A program made the translations under genes and the position numbers. The notes beneath the pieces were generated by a model that saw nothing but the letters and a program-made list of their open reading frames with translations, was not told the origin of the DNA and searched no databases. Of a stretch of DNA of 64,000 nt, positions 27,850 through 36,707 are shown in pieces. Within the stretch, counting starts at the first letter, position 1. The number at the start of each line of letters is the position of its first letter. The DNA lies in assembly GCF_000337675.1 (NCBI RefSeq), contig NZ_AOIB01000036.1:117392-181391 (forward strand), given 5' to 3'. The DNA comes from Natronococcus amylolyticus DSM 10524 (GTDB lineage Archaea > Halobacteriota > Halobacteria > Halobacteriales > Natrialbaceae).

Positions 27850-28085
27850 TGCGAGTCAGTAGGGAATCGACGCGTAAAGCCCCTTTTCTCAATGATCGTT
27901 CCTTCCACTGATTCGGGCGAATTTGTCACACGAACTCGTCCGTCAGCCGGTTTCTGGGTGACGGACGTTCACACGAATTCGATTCTTCCGCCCGAACGGT
28001 CAGCAGGCCTGTCGTTCACGTCGTGTCGACTTCGAGCGTCGACTACCGACGCTACCGGTTTCAGTCCCGAGCGTCTACCCGTGGT

Positions 28086-28433
28086 ATGGACGAGTCAGCG
28101 AAACCGGCGCGCCTCGAGGACGGGACCGACCTCGAGGCGTTCGTCGACAAGCACGATGTCGCTCTCGTGGAGTTCTACACGAAGGGCTGCGAGCGGTGCA
28201 ACGCGATGGTCCCGGTGCTCGGGAACGTCGCTCGCGTCACCGACGTTTCCATCGCTCTCCTCAACCCGGGCAACGACATCACGCTCGTCGATCGGTTCGA
28301 CATCCGCTCGGTGCCGACGCTCGTGTTGTTCGAAGACGGCGAGGAGATCGGGCGACTCGCCGAGGGATTCGTACAGACTGACGCCGTCGTCTCCTTCCTC
28401 GAGGAGCGCGTTCCCGAGACCGTCGCAGAGTGA
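28086..28433 (+). CDS. Thioredoxin-like protein
   Basis: A 115-residue thioredoxin fold: VALVEFYTKGCERCNAMVPVL holds the CxxC redox site (CERC instead of the usual CGPC), and RFDIRSVPTLVLFEDGEEIGRLAEG has the cis-Pro and following strand. It probably reduces protein disulfides. ATG 28086 is preferred; the upstream in-frame ATG at 28023 adds a basic segment without thioredoxin similarity. Confidence 0.88.
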   Translation: MDESAKPARLEDGTDLEAFVDKHDVALVEFYTKGCERCNAMVPVLGNVARVTDVSIALLNPGNDITLVDRFDIRSVPTLVLFEDGEEIGRLAEGFVQTDAVVSFLEERVPETVAE

Positions 28434-28443
28434 GGCCGGGAAG

Positions 28444-28710
28444 CTACGAGTCGTCCTCGGGCTCGAGTTCGTTCGGATCGACCTCGCCCGCGAGATACCG
28501 CTCGCCCAGGTCGCTGATGTCGTACATCCCCATCGCGTGTTTCGTTACGAGCCCGTACTTTGCGAGTTCGCGACACCGGTAGGCAACCTGGGGGGCGCGG
28601 GGCTCGACTTCCTCGGCGAGCTGGTCGGGCATGAAGAGCTCCTCGTCCTGGAGCAGTCGGAGGAGCTCCTCGTCGACCGGATGCATCCATTCTGGGCTGT
28701 CGTCGGTCAT
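28444..28710 (-). CDS. PhiH1-repressor-like winged-helix protein
   Basis: An 88-residue protein: WMHPVDEELLRLLQDEELFMPDQLAEEVEPRAPQVAYRCRELAKYGLVTKHAMGMYDISDLGERYLAGEVDP. This is the compact winged-helix architecture of haloarchaeal PhiH1-like repressors, ending with the typical 'G..YL.GE.D'. The target is unknown. It converges on the thioredoxin gene, with 10 bp between the ends. Confidence 0.8.
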   Translation of the reverse strand: MTDDSPEWMHPVDEELLRLLQDEELFMPDQLAEEVEPRAPQVAYRCRELAKYGLVTKHAMGMYDISDLGERYLAGEVDPNELEPEDDS

Positions 28711-28817
28711 CGCTATCTCGAGATCGGTCGCCGAAGGCGGTAAATGGTACGGAGTTCCCCGTCGCCGATCGAGCGAACTCGAGGGCGGCTGCGTGTGGCG
28801 TGGGTTTCGGACCGGGA

Positions 28818-29858
28818 CTACGGACGTCGAGAGACCGCAACGGCGATCGCAGCCAGCGCGACCACGGCGGCGCTGACGCCGAAGCCGGGCAGTCCGTCGG
28901 CGTCGTCGCCAGTGCCGTTGTCGCTCGAGTCGTCGTCGTCAGTTCCGTTGTCGCCCGCCGCGTCGTCTCCGTTGACACCGTCGTCGTCGCCGGCATCGTC
29001 CTCGGACGACTCGTTCGACTCGGAGCTGTTCTCCGTGGTCGACTCGGTCCGCTCCTCGGGTTCGTCGCTCGAGTCGTCGACCTCGCCCGCCAGCTGGAGC
29101 ACGACGACGGCCTGTCCGTGTGAGCCGTCGGTCTTGTACGTCCAGCCGCCGCCCGCTTCCTCGTAGGACTCGGCGTCCTCGAGCGGATCGACGTCGCTGT
29201 CCCAGGCCTCGTGTGCCTGCTGGATGTAGCCGGCGACCTCGATGTCGTCGGCGTGGTCGCCGTCGATCTCGACCTCGCCGTACTCGATGGTTCCGTCCTC
29301 GGGCTGGCCGTGCATCTCGATGCAGTGGGAGTCCATGTAGCCGTCGCCCTGCGGGAGTTCCGCGTTCGTCCCGAACTGGTCGGCGTCGAGCGGTCGGTCG
29401 TAGTTATCGGTCAGTGAGTACTCGACGACCATCGGGTCCGCACCCGAGTGCCACTCGAGTTCGTCGCCGGTCGGTACGGTCGCGGTCGTGTTCGGGACGC
29501 TCTCGCCGACGATCGGCTCGCCCGCCTCGTTGAGCAGGGTCACGCAGATCTTCCCCGAGCCGTCCCCGAGGTACGGACTTCGGTACTCGTCCCGGGGATT
29601 GATGTAGCTGATCCAGCTTCCGTCGGGTGCGGCCGCCTCGTAGTACTCATCGCCGGGTTCCGGAACCGGCATCTCGGCGGCGGGCTCGGAGACGGTCGTC
29701 GTCGACGATTGCACCGCGTTCGTTTCGAGGGCGTCTCCGCTCGAGGCGTCGTCGGAGCCGACGGCGGCGGTCCCGCCGACGAAAAGCGCCGCGGTGAGGA
29801 CGCCCGCGAGTACTACGAGGACGCCGAGGACGACGACGGTTCGGCCGTTGTGGCTCAT
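28818..29858 (-). CDS. Secreted PGF-CTERM surface protein
   Basis: A 346-residue protein. An N-terminal hydrophobic signal (VVVLGVLVVLAGVLTAALFVGG) is followed by an extracellular region of about 230 residues, a Ser/Asp/Glu-rich stalk of about 70 residues, and a C-terminal LPGFGVSAAVVALAAIAVAVSRRP. PGF plus a hydrophobic helix plus Arg is the PGF-CTERM signal, which archaeosortase A cleaves while a lipid anchor is attached. The ectodomain fold is not recognised. The stalk is probably O-glycosylated. Confidence 0.85.
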   Translation of the reverse strand: MSHNGRTVVVLGVLVVLAGVLTAALFVGGTAAVGSDDASSGDALETNAVQSSTTTVSEPAAEMPVPEPGDEYYEAAAPDGSWISYINPRDEYRSPYLGDGSGKICVTLLNEAGEPIVGESVPNTTATVPTGDELEWHSGADPMVVEYSLTDNYDRPLDADQFGTNAELPQGDGYMDSHCIEMHGQPEDGTIEYGEVEIDGDHADDIEVAGYIQQAHEAWDSDVDPLEDAESYEEAGGGWTYKTDGSHGQAVVVLQLAGEVDDSSDEPEERTESTTENSSESNESSEDDAGDDDGVNGDDAAGDNGTDDDDSSDNGTGDDADGLPGFGVSAAVVALAAIAVAVSRRP

Positions 29859-30103
29859 CGGCTACCCCCTTCTCGCCGTCCGCTCGATCCCACTTCGGAG
29901 TCGATCATCGAACGAGGAAGCATATTCATACGAGATATTCTCGATTTGCTGAATTTCATCTAAACAGATGATATCGGAGATGCCTGTATACTATTCGGTC
30001 CCTAAACTGGCCTTAACTGCCTGATACAGCGGGTTAACCGGCTGCTAGCGGGCTTGCTCTCGCGGGCCGAACCGACTTGCCGATACCCCCGATAGAACAC
30101 TCA

Positions 30104-30514
30104 ATGAGTCTTCGACAGCTTCGCAGAGCGGAGTCGAACGATCAACCGGAGCCATCCGCGGCCGACCGATCGCTCGGCGCTCGAGCCGTCGGGCTGGCGA
30201 TCGTCGGCGTCGGGGCCGTCCTGGCCGCCGATGCGATCGCCCGGCGTCTCGAGTCGAGCGGGCCGTCCGCCGTCGCCGACCGTGTACGGCACCGTCGGGG
30301 GCGGTCGACGCCTCGAGGGGAATCCTCGTCGGAGCGGGCCGACGACGAAGCCGAACCGGTCGACGAGGATCGGCTGAACGCGGACGTCGCCGACGAGCGA
30401 CGCCCGGGCGAGGCGATCGACAAGTGGGCGACCGAGAACGTTCAGGAGGAGCCGGCGACGCCGGGTGAAATAACGGTCGACGAAGACGTCGCCGAGGAGC
30501 TCCGCGAGGAGTGA
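30104..30514 (+). CDS. Hypothetical protein with one membrane segment
   Basis: A 136-residue protein: a basic N-terminus (MSLRQLRRAES), one hydrophobic segment (GARAVGLAIVGVGAVLAADAIA) and a long, charged C-terminus ending in DEDVAEELREE. No family is recognised. ATG 30104 is used; the frame extends nine codons upstream. It precedes the helicase gene by 72 bp in the same direction. Confidence 0.55.
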   Translation: MSLRQLRRAESNDQPEPSAADRSLGARAVGLAIVGVGAVLAADAIARRLESSGPSAVADRVRHRRGRSTPRGESSSERADDEAEPVDEDRLNADVADERRPGEAIDKWATENVQEEPATPGEITVDEDVAEELREE

Positions 30515-30586
30515 CCGTCGAAATTTCGGACCGCGAGTCGCACGGAGAACGTGGCGCTTATCCGCCCTACGTCCGTAGACGCGCCG

Positions 30587-33412
30587 ATGACTGAGGGAGA
30601 CGTCGCCGCCTTCACGCACCTCGGCTCGACGGTCCGCGGGGCGCTTTCCGAGCGCGGGTTCTCGACGCCGACGGCACCCCAGCGGCTGGCGATTCCGCCG
30701 CTGTCGGCCGGCGAGAACACGCTCGTGATCGCGCCGACCGGGAGCGGCAAGACCGAGACGGCGATGTTGCCCGTCTTCGACCATCTCGTTGCGGACCGTC
30801 CCGAGGGGTTCGGGGCGCTCTACGTCACGCCGCTGCGGGCGCTCAACCGCGACATGCGCGAGCGCCTCGAGTGGTGGGGCGAGTACCTCGATCTCGAGGT
30901 CGCGGTCCGCCACGGCGACACCACCCAGTACCAGCGGAGCAAGCAGGCCGAGGACCCGCCCGACGTTCTGGTGACGACGCCCGAGACCCTCCAGGCGATG
31001 CTCACCGGCGAGCGGCTGCGGGAGGCGCTCGAGGACGTCTCCCACGTCGTGATCGACGAAGTCCACGAGCTCGCGGCCTCGAAACGCGGCGCACAGTTGG
31101 CGATCGGACTCGAGCGACTGCACGATCTCGCCGGCAACATGCAGCGGATCGGCCTCTCGGCGACCGTCGGCGATCCCGAATCGGTCGGACAGTTCCTGAC
31201 GGGCGGTCGGGCCTGCGAGATCCGGGAGATCGATGTCGGGAACAACGTCGACGTAACGGTCCGCAACCCCGAAATCACCGAGGAGGACGAGAACCTGTCC
31301 GGCAAGCTCGTTACCGACGCCTCGACGGCGAGTCACGTCCGACTGATCCGGGACCTCGTGGACGAACACGAGTCGACGCTGATCTTCGTCAACACGCGAC
31401 AGACCGCCGAGGCGCTGGGTTCGCGGTTTACCGAACTCGACTTGCCGATCGGGATCCACCACGGCTCGCTCTCGAAGGAGGCCCGAATCGACGTCGAGGA
31501 CCGGTTCAAGGCCGGCGAACTCGACGGGCTGCTCTGTACCTCCTCGATGGAGCTGGGGATCGACGTCGGTCGGGTCGACCACGTCATCCAGTATCAGAGT
31601 CCCCGGCAGGTCGCCCGCCTGCTCCAGCGGATCGGTCGCGCGGGCCACCGCCAGGACGAGGTCTCGAGCGGGACCATCGTGACGACCCGCCCCGACGACA
31701 CGTTCGAGGCGCTGTCGATCGCCCGCCGGGCCCGCGACGGCGAGGTCGAACCCGCCGCGATCCACGAGGGCAGCCTCGACGTCGTCGCCAACCAGCTACC
31801 GGCGTTCGTCCAGAGCCGCGGCGACACCCGCCTCGAGGAGGCCGTCGAGACGATCACCCGAGCGTACCCGTTCCGGGACGTCACCGAGGAGACGATCCGC
31901 GAGATCCTCGGCGAACTGCACCGCAACCGGATCGTCTGGTTCGACGAGAGCGAGGATCGCCTCGAGACCACCGGCGGCACCTGGCAGTACGTCTACGCGA
32001 ACCTCTCGATGATCCCCGACGAGGAGACCTACGAGGTCCACGACATCGCCTCCGGGGGCCAGATCGGCACCCTGGACGAGCAGTTCGTCGTCAACTTCGC
32101 CCAGCCCGGCGAGGTGTTCATCCAGCGCGGCGAGATGTGGCGTATCGCCGAGATCGACGACGACGAGGGCCGGGTGAAGGTGAGCCCGATCGAGGACCCC
32201 GCCGGCGAGGTCCCCTCCTGGATCGGCCAGGAGATTCCGGTTCCCGCCGCGGTCGCCGGCGAGGTCGGCGAGATTCGCGCCGTGGCCGAACCGCAGCTCC
32301 GGCAGGGTGCCGACGCCGTCGCGGTCGGCCGCGAGCTCGCAGGTCGGTATCCCGCCGACGAGTACACGCTCACCGAGGCCTGCTCGCAGCTCGCAGATCA
32401 CGTCGAGAGCGAGGCGCCGATGCCGACGGTCGACCGGCTCGTCCTCGAGCGCCAGGGTCGGACGCTCGTCCTCAACGCCCCCTTCGGTCACAAGACGAAC
32501 GAAACGCTCGGCCGGGTGCTCTCGTCGCTGCTGGGCCAGCAGGCCGGCTCCTCCGTCGGGCTCGAGACCGATCCGTACCGAATCGAACTCGAGGTGCCGA
32601 CCTCGATCGCGACCAGCGACGTGCTGGCGGTGCTCGAGGACACCGACCCCGACCACGTCGGCACGATCGTCGAACTCGGACTCAAGGGGTCGGACGCGCT
32701 GGCCTTCCGGCTCGCCCAGGTCTCGGCGAAGTTCGGCGCGCTCAAGCGCTGGCAGGGCTCCGGTCGGATGTCGAACGGGCGCCTGCTGAAGGCTCTCGAG
32801 GACACGCCGATGTACGACGAGTCGATCCGTGAGCTGTTCCACGAGGATCTGGACGTCGCGCACGCGGGACGCGTGCTCGAGGCGATCCAGTCGGACGAAC
32901 TCGAGCTGGCCACTCATCGCGGCCACACCGCCGTCGGGATGGGGGGTCGCTCGTCCGGAAAGGAGCTGCTCGCACCGGAGAACGCCGACGCGAGCGTGAT
33001 CGAGACCGTCAGGGAGCGCATCCGTGACGATCGCGTCATCCTGCTGTGTACGCACTGCCACGAGTGGAAGGTGAAGACGAAGGTCCGCCGCGTCGCCGAC
33101 CAGCCCGAGTGTCCCGACTGTGGTTCGACCCGGATCGCGTCGCTGAACCCGTGGGCCGACGAGGTCGTCCAGGCGGTTCGGGCCGAGGAGAAAGACGAGG
33201 AGCAAGAGGAGATGACCAAACGAGCGTTCCACAGCGCCAGTCTGGTCCAGAGCCACGGCAAGCAGGCCGTGATCGCGATGGCCGCCCGCGGGGTCGGTCC
33301 GCACAACGCGGCCCGGATCATCAGCAAGCTCCGGGAGAACGAGGCCGACTTCTACCGCGACATCCTCTCGAAGGAACGCGAGTACGCCCGCACGCAGTCG
33401 TTCTGGGACTGA
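30587..33412 (+). CDS. lhr: Lhr-type superfamily 2 DNA helicase
   Basis: A 941-residue ATP-dependent helicase. Motif Q/I: PTAPQRLAIPPL and VIAPTGSGKTETAML; motif II is a DEVH box (VVIDEVHELAASKRG); motif III GLSATVGDPE; motifs IV-VI include TLIFVNTRQTAE, MELGIDVGRVDHVIQYQSPRQVARLLQRIGRAGHR. The long C-terminal half carries the Lhr winged-helix/core extension and a zinc finger (LLCTHCHEW ... CPDCGS). Lhr proteins act in DNA repair at stalled forks. ATG 30587 is chosen over 30551 because it fits the family N-terminus. Confidence 0.92.
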   Translation: MTEGDVAAFTHLGSTVRGALSERGFSTPTAPQRLAIPPLSAGENTLVIAPTGSGKTETAMLPVFDHLVADRPEGFGALYVTPLRALNRDMRERLEWWGEYLDLEVAVRHGDTTQYQRSKQAEDPPDVLVTTPETLQAMLTGERLREALEDVSHVVIDEVHELAASKRGAQLAIGLERLHDLAGNMQRIGLSATVGDPESVGQFLTGGRACEIREIDVGNNVDVTVRNPEITEEDENLSGKLVTDASTASHVRLIRDLVDEHESTLIFVNTRQTAEALGSRFTELDLPIGIHHGSLSKEARIDVEDRFKAGELDGLLCTSSMELGIDVGRVDHVIQYQSPRQVARLLQRIGRAGHRQDEVSSGTIVTTRPDDTFEALSIARRARDGEVEPAAIHEGSLDVVANQLPAFVQSRGDTRLEEAVETITRAYPFRDVTEETIREILGELHRNRIVWFDESEDRLETTGGTWQYVYANLSMIPDEETYEVHDIASGGQIGTLDEQFVVNFAQPGEVFIQRGEMWRIAEIDDDEGRVKVSPIEDPAGEVPSWIGQEIPVPAAVAGEVGEIRAVAEPQLRQGADAVAVGRELAGRYPADEYTLTEACSQLADHVESEAPMPTVDRLVLERQGRTLVLNAPFGHKTNETLGRVLSSLLGQQAGSSVGLETDPYRIELEVPTSIATSDVLAVLEDTDPDHVGTIVELGLKGSDALAFRLAQVSAKFGALKRWQGSGRMSNGRLLKALEDTPMYDESIRELFHEDLDVAHAGRVLEAIQSDELELATHRGHTAVGMGGRSSGKELLAPENADASVIETVRERIRDDRVILLCTHCHEWKVKTKVRRVADQPECPDCGSTRIASLNPWADEVVQAVRAEEKDEEQEEMTKRAFHSASLVQSHGKQAVIAMAARGVGPHNAARIISKLRENEADFYRDILSKEREYARTQSFWD

Positions 33413-33493
33413 TCGACCGAGACCCGAACACGACGAACCGGTCGTCCGTTTCCGGCAACGGCCTTATCCGCAAACCGGCATGATTCTCCACCT

Positions 33494-35521
33494 ATGGACT
33501 CGGGGCCTCCCGACGAGCCAGTCGACAACGTGACACAGCCGACGCGGCCGACCGGGAGCCGTCTCTCGCTGCTCGAGGCCGCAGACGTACCGAGCGTCCA
33601 GCTGGCGAAGTCGGGAACGATCGACGACGTCACCGAGGCATTCGCCTCCCTGTCGGGCTACGACCGCTCGGAACTGATCGGACGGCAGTTCTCGGCGCTT
33701 CTCGATGAGGGGAGCGCGTCGCTCGAGAGGACAGTAGCGGAGGGAAACCGGGTATCGCCGTCGACGACGGGTTCACTGCAGACTCGCGCGGAGACCGTCG
33801 TCGACGTCGAGATCCGCCTCGAGCGGGTGCCGACGAGCGAGTCCGACTCGGAACCGGGTGCGATCGCGATCGTCGATCCGCGGCCGACGCGGGAAACGAC
33901 GGCCGAGCCGACCTACGGACGGACGTTCGAGGCGCTCGCCGATGCGCTGCCCGACGGGATCATCGTCCTCGATGCGGACAGCCAGATCCGGTACGCGAAC
34001 CCCGCAGTCGAGCGGATCCTCGGCTACGACCCCGAAGCGCTCGTCGGCGCGAGCAAGGTCGATATCATCCCGCCCCGGCTCCGCGAGCGCCACCTCGAGG
34101 CCCTCAAGCGCTACCTCGAGACCGGGGAACGGAACCTCGACTGGACCTACGTCGAACTCCCGGGTCAGCACCGCGACGGCCACGAGGTCCCCCTCGGGGT
34201 CTCGCTCAACGACTTCTTCCACGACGGCGACCGATACTTCGTCGGCCTCTTCCGGGACGTCTCGCCCCGAAAGGAGGTCGAGGAGACGCTGACTGCGAAG
34301 GTCGCCCAGCTGGAGTCGGTCGCCTACCTCAGCCGATACGCCCTCGAGAACGGGGACGTCGACGAGCTGCTTGCGAAGGCGACCGACCTCGTCATCGCGG
34401 CGCTCGACGTCGAGTGCTGTGCCGTCCTCGAGACCGACGCGACCGGCTCGCGGAGTCACGACGCGAGCTTCCGCGTCCGGGCCACCACCGGCTGCGGCGA
34501 CGCGCTCACCGAGGGCGAAACTGCGTCGCCGTCGCCGGCCGACTCGCTGGCCGCCGCCGCACGTGACGGGGACGGCCCGATTGCGGTCGAATCGTTCGAG
34601 ACCGACGATCGCTTCGACGGGACGCCACTGCTGTCGAACCGCGATGTCCGCAGCGGTATCGGTGTCGCTATCGGACCGGCCGCCGACTCGTGGGGTATCC
34701 TCGCGGCCTACGACGACCGGCCCCGGGAGTTCGCCGATCACGACGTTGACTTCCTCGACAGCGTCTCGACGATCCTGGCCACCGCCCTCGAGCGTCGGCG
34801 CTACGAGCGTCGGCTCAACGAGATGGTTCGGGAGCTCGAGGCCTCGAACGAGCGCCTGGAGCAGTTCGCCTACGCGGCCTCCCACGACCTTCAGGAGCCG
34901 TTACGGATGGTCTCGAGCTACCTCGGTCTGATCGAGAGCCGCTACGCGGACGACCTCGACATCGACGGCAAGGAGTTCATCGAGTACGCCGTCGACGGCG
35001 CCGACCGAATGCGCGAGATGATCGACGGCCTGCTCGCCTACTCCCGGATCGACTCGCAGGGCGACCCGTTCGAGCCCGTCGACCTCGAGGCCGTCCTCGA
35101 GGACGTGCTGACGGACCTGCAGGTGATGATCGAGCGACACGACGCAGAGATCACGGCTGAGTCGCTGCCGACCGTGCAGGGCGACACCAGCCAGCTTCGG
35201 CAGTTGCTCCAGAACCTCGTCTCGAACGCGATCGAGTACAGCGGCGACGAGCCGCCCCGCGTCCACGTCGGCGCCGATCGCGCCGGGGACCGGTGGGAGA
35301 TCGCGGTTCGCGACGAGGGGGTCGGGATCGACCCCGACGAGCAGGAGCGCGTCTTCGAGGTGTTCCAGCGACTACACGGTCACGATGAGTGCGAGGGGAC
35401 GGGGATCGGGCTCGCGATCTGCCGTCGGATCGTCGAGCGCCACGGCGGGCGAATCCGCGTCGACTCCGGGCCCGGGGAGGGCGCGACGTTTACCTTCACG
35501 CTTCCCGCGACGGAATCGTGA
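33494..35521 (+). CDS. PAS/GAF sensor histidine kinase
   Basis: A 675-residue protein with no membrane helices, so it is probably cytoplasmic. Order: degenerate PAS (about 30-130), PAS (about 145-265, FVGLFRDVSPRKEVEETL), GAF (about 275-435), a coiled HisKA region with the phospho-acceptor His in FAYAASHDLQEPLRMV near residue 465, and HATPase with LLQNLVSNAIEYSG, VRDEGVGIDPDEQERVF and GTGIGLAICRRIVERHGG. No response regulator is adjacent. The signal is unknown. Confidence 0.92.
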   Translation: MDSGPPDEPVDNVTQPTRPTGSRLSLLEAADVPSVQLAKSGTIDDVTEAFASLSGYDRSELIGRQFSALLDEGSASLERTVAEGNRVSPSTTGSLQTRAETVVDVEIRLERVPTSESDSEPGAIAIVDPRPTRETTAEPTYGRTFEALADALPDGIIVLDADSQIRYANPAVERILGYDPEALVGASKVDIIPPRLRERHLEALKRYLETGERNLDWTYVELPGQHRDGHEVPLGVSLNDFFHDGDRYFVGLFRDVSPRKEVEETLTAKVAQLESVAYLSRYALENGDVDELLAKATDLVIAALDVECCAVLETDATGSRSHDASFRVRATTGCGDALTEGETASPSPADSLAAAARDGDGPIAVESFETDDRFDGTPLLSNRDVRSGIGVAIGPAADSWGILAAYDDRPREFADHDVDFLDSVSTILATALERRRYERRLNEMVRELEASNERLEQFAYAASHDLQEPLRMVSSYLGLIESRYADDLDIDGKEFIEYAVDGADRMREMIDGLLAYSRIDSQGDPFEPVDLEAVLEDVLTDLQVMIERHDAEITAESLPTVQGDTSQLRQLLQNLVSNAIEYSGDEPPRVHVGADRAGDRWEIAVRDEGVGIDPDEQERVFEVFQRLHGHDECEGTGIGLAICRRIVERHGGRIRVDSGPGEGATFTFTLPATES

Positions 35522-35581
35522 CCGCGTCGATCGTCCGAACTGTCCGTAACGACCATACGACTCGCTCGCATGGCTCGAGGT

Positions 35582-36322
35582 ATGAACTTCGCTCCCGGGG
35601 CCTGGAAGTACGCGCTTCCGCCCCTTCTCGCCGCACCGTTCGCGTTGCTGTTCAGCGTCGCGGCCAGCGTCGCAGCCCTCCTCGCGGGGGTCGCGACGCT
35701 CGCCTTCTTCCGCGACCCCGACCGAAACCCGCCGCCGACGGGGGTCGTTGCACCCGCAGACGGGACCGTCTCGGTGTTGCGCGAGGAGGACGATCGCGTT
35801 CGCCTGGGGATCTTCATGAACGTCTGGCACGTCCACGTCGTCCGGGCGCCGTTTGAGGGCCGAGTGACCGACGTCGAGCACGTCTCCGGCGCGCATCGCC
35901 CGGCGTTCTCGAAGGAGTCAGAACGAAACGAGCGGGTCCACGTCGAGTTCGACGCCGACTCGCCCCACCTCCCCGATCTCGAGGTCGCCGACGACACCGA
36001 CTCGAGTGCCGGCCGGAACGGGGCGGCGTCGACGGTTACGTTCGTCGCTGGCGCGTTCGCCCGCCGGATCTTCCCCTACGTCGAACCCGACGACGACCTC
36101 GAGCGCGGGCAGCGTCTGGGCCACATCGCCTTCGGCAGTCGCGTCGACCTCGTTTTCCCTCCGGGCGTCGATCGTGAGGATATCACCGTCGAGCCGGGCG
36201 ACTCGACGACTGCCGGCGAAACCGTCGTCGTCGAACCGGCCGAGGACGCACTGCTCGAGACGGGACTCGAGAGCTCGGAGTACGAATCCGACGATGGAGA
36301 CGCCGCGGCCGCACCCCCGTAG
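35582..36322 (+). CDS. asd: Archaetidylserine decarboxylase (PSD family)
   Basis: A pyruvoyl-dependent decarboxylase making archaetidylethanolamine from archaetidylserine. The 246-residue protein has N-terminal membrane-associating segments (YALPPLLAAPFALLFSVAA), FFRDPDRNPPP, GVVAPADGTVS, IFMNVWHVHVVRAP and, late, HIAFGSRVDL. The Gly-Ser of FGSR is the self-cleavage site, whose Ser becomes the pyruvoyl group (bacterial enzymes have LGST). An acidic tail of about 50 residues follows. An alternative start is ATG 35570. Confidence 0.88.
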   Translation: MNFAPGAWKYALPPLLAAPFALLFSVAASVAALLAGVATLAFFRDPDRNPPPTGVVAPADGTVSVLREEDDRVRLGIFMNVWHVHVVRAPFEGRVTDVEHVSGAHRPAFSKESERNERVHVEFDADSPHLPDLEVADDTDSSAGRNGAASTVTFVAGAFARRIFPYVEPDDDLERGQRLGHIAFGSRVDLVFPPGVDREDITVEPGDSTTAGETVVVEPAEDALLETGLESSEYESDDGDAAAAPP

Positions 36323-36330
36323 CGAAACGC

Positions 36331-36543
36331 CTACTTCGAAGGATCGGTCGACCGCGGGTCGTCCAGAACCTCCGTCGCGTCGTTCATGGCGCGAAGGTCG
36401 GGTTCCGCGCAGGAACAGCACTTCCCCTTCTCGTTTCCGATCGGCCGTATCTCGCCGTCGGCGCCGATCCGGACGGCGATAGCGTCACCGCAGCGCTCGC
36501 AGATCGCCGCTGCCCGTTCGACCCCGTTCTCCGAGTCAGTCAT
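36331..36543 (-). CDS. Small zinc-finger protein
   Basis: A 70-residue protein with four Cys in two pairs: AICERCGDAI (CxxC) and KGKCCSCAEPD (CxxC within CCSC). This fits the zinc-ribbon microproteins frequent in haloarchaea. The starts at 36543 (MTDSENG) and 36552 are both possible. It converges on the asd gene with an 8 bp gap. Confidence 0.65.
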   Translation of the reverse strand: MTDSENGVERAAAICERCGDAIAVRIGADGEIRPIGNEKGKCCSCAEPDLRAMNDATEVLDDPRSTDPSK

Positions 36544-36707
36544 CACAATCACCCTCTTGATTGATCATCACGATTGTACCGATTCGGTAGGGAGCCGGAA
36601 AACGATCCTTTCGGCTATTCCAGGCGATATAAAACGGGGAGCGTTTTCCGGTCACGCCGCGACGGTGACGAGCGTCTCGGCGGGGCGCCGGCGGATCGAA
36701 AACGGCC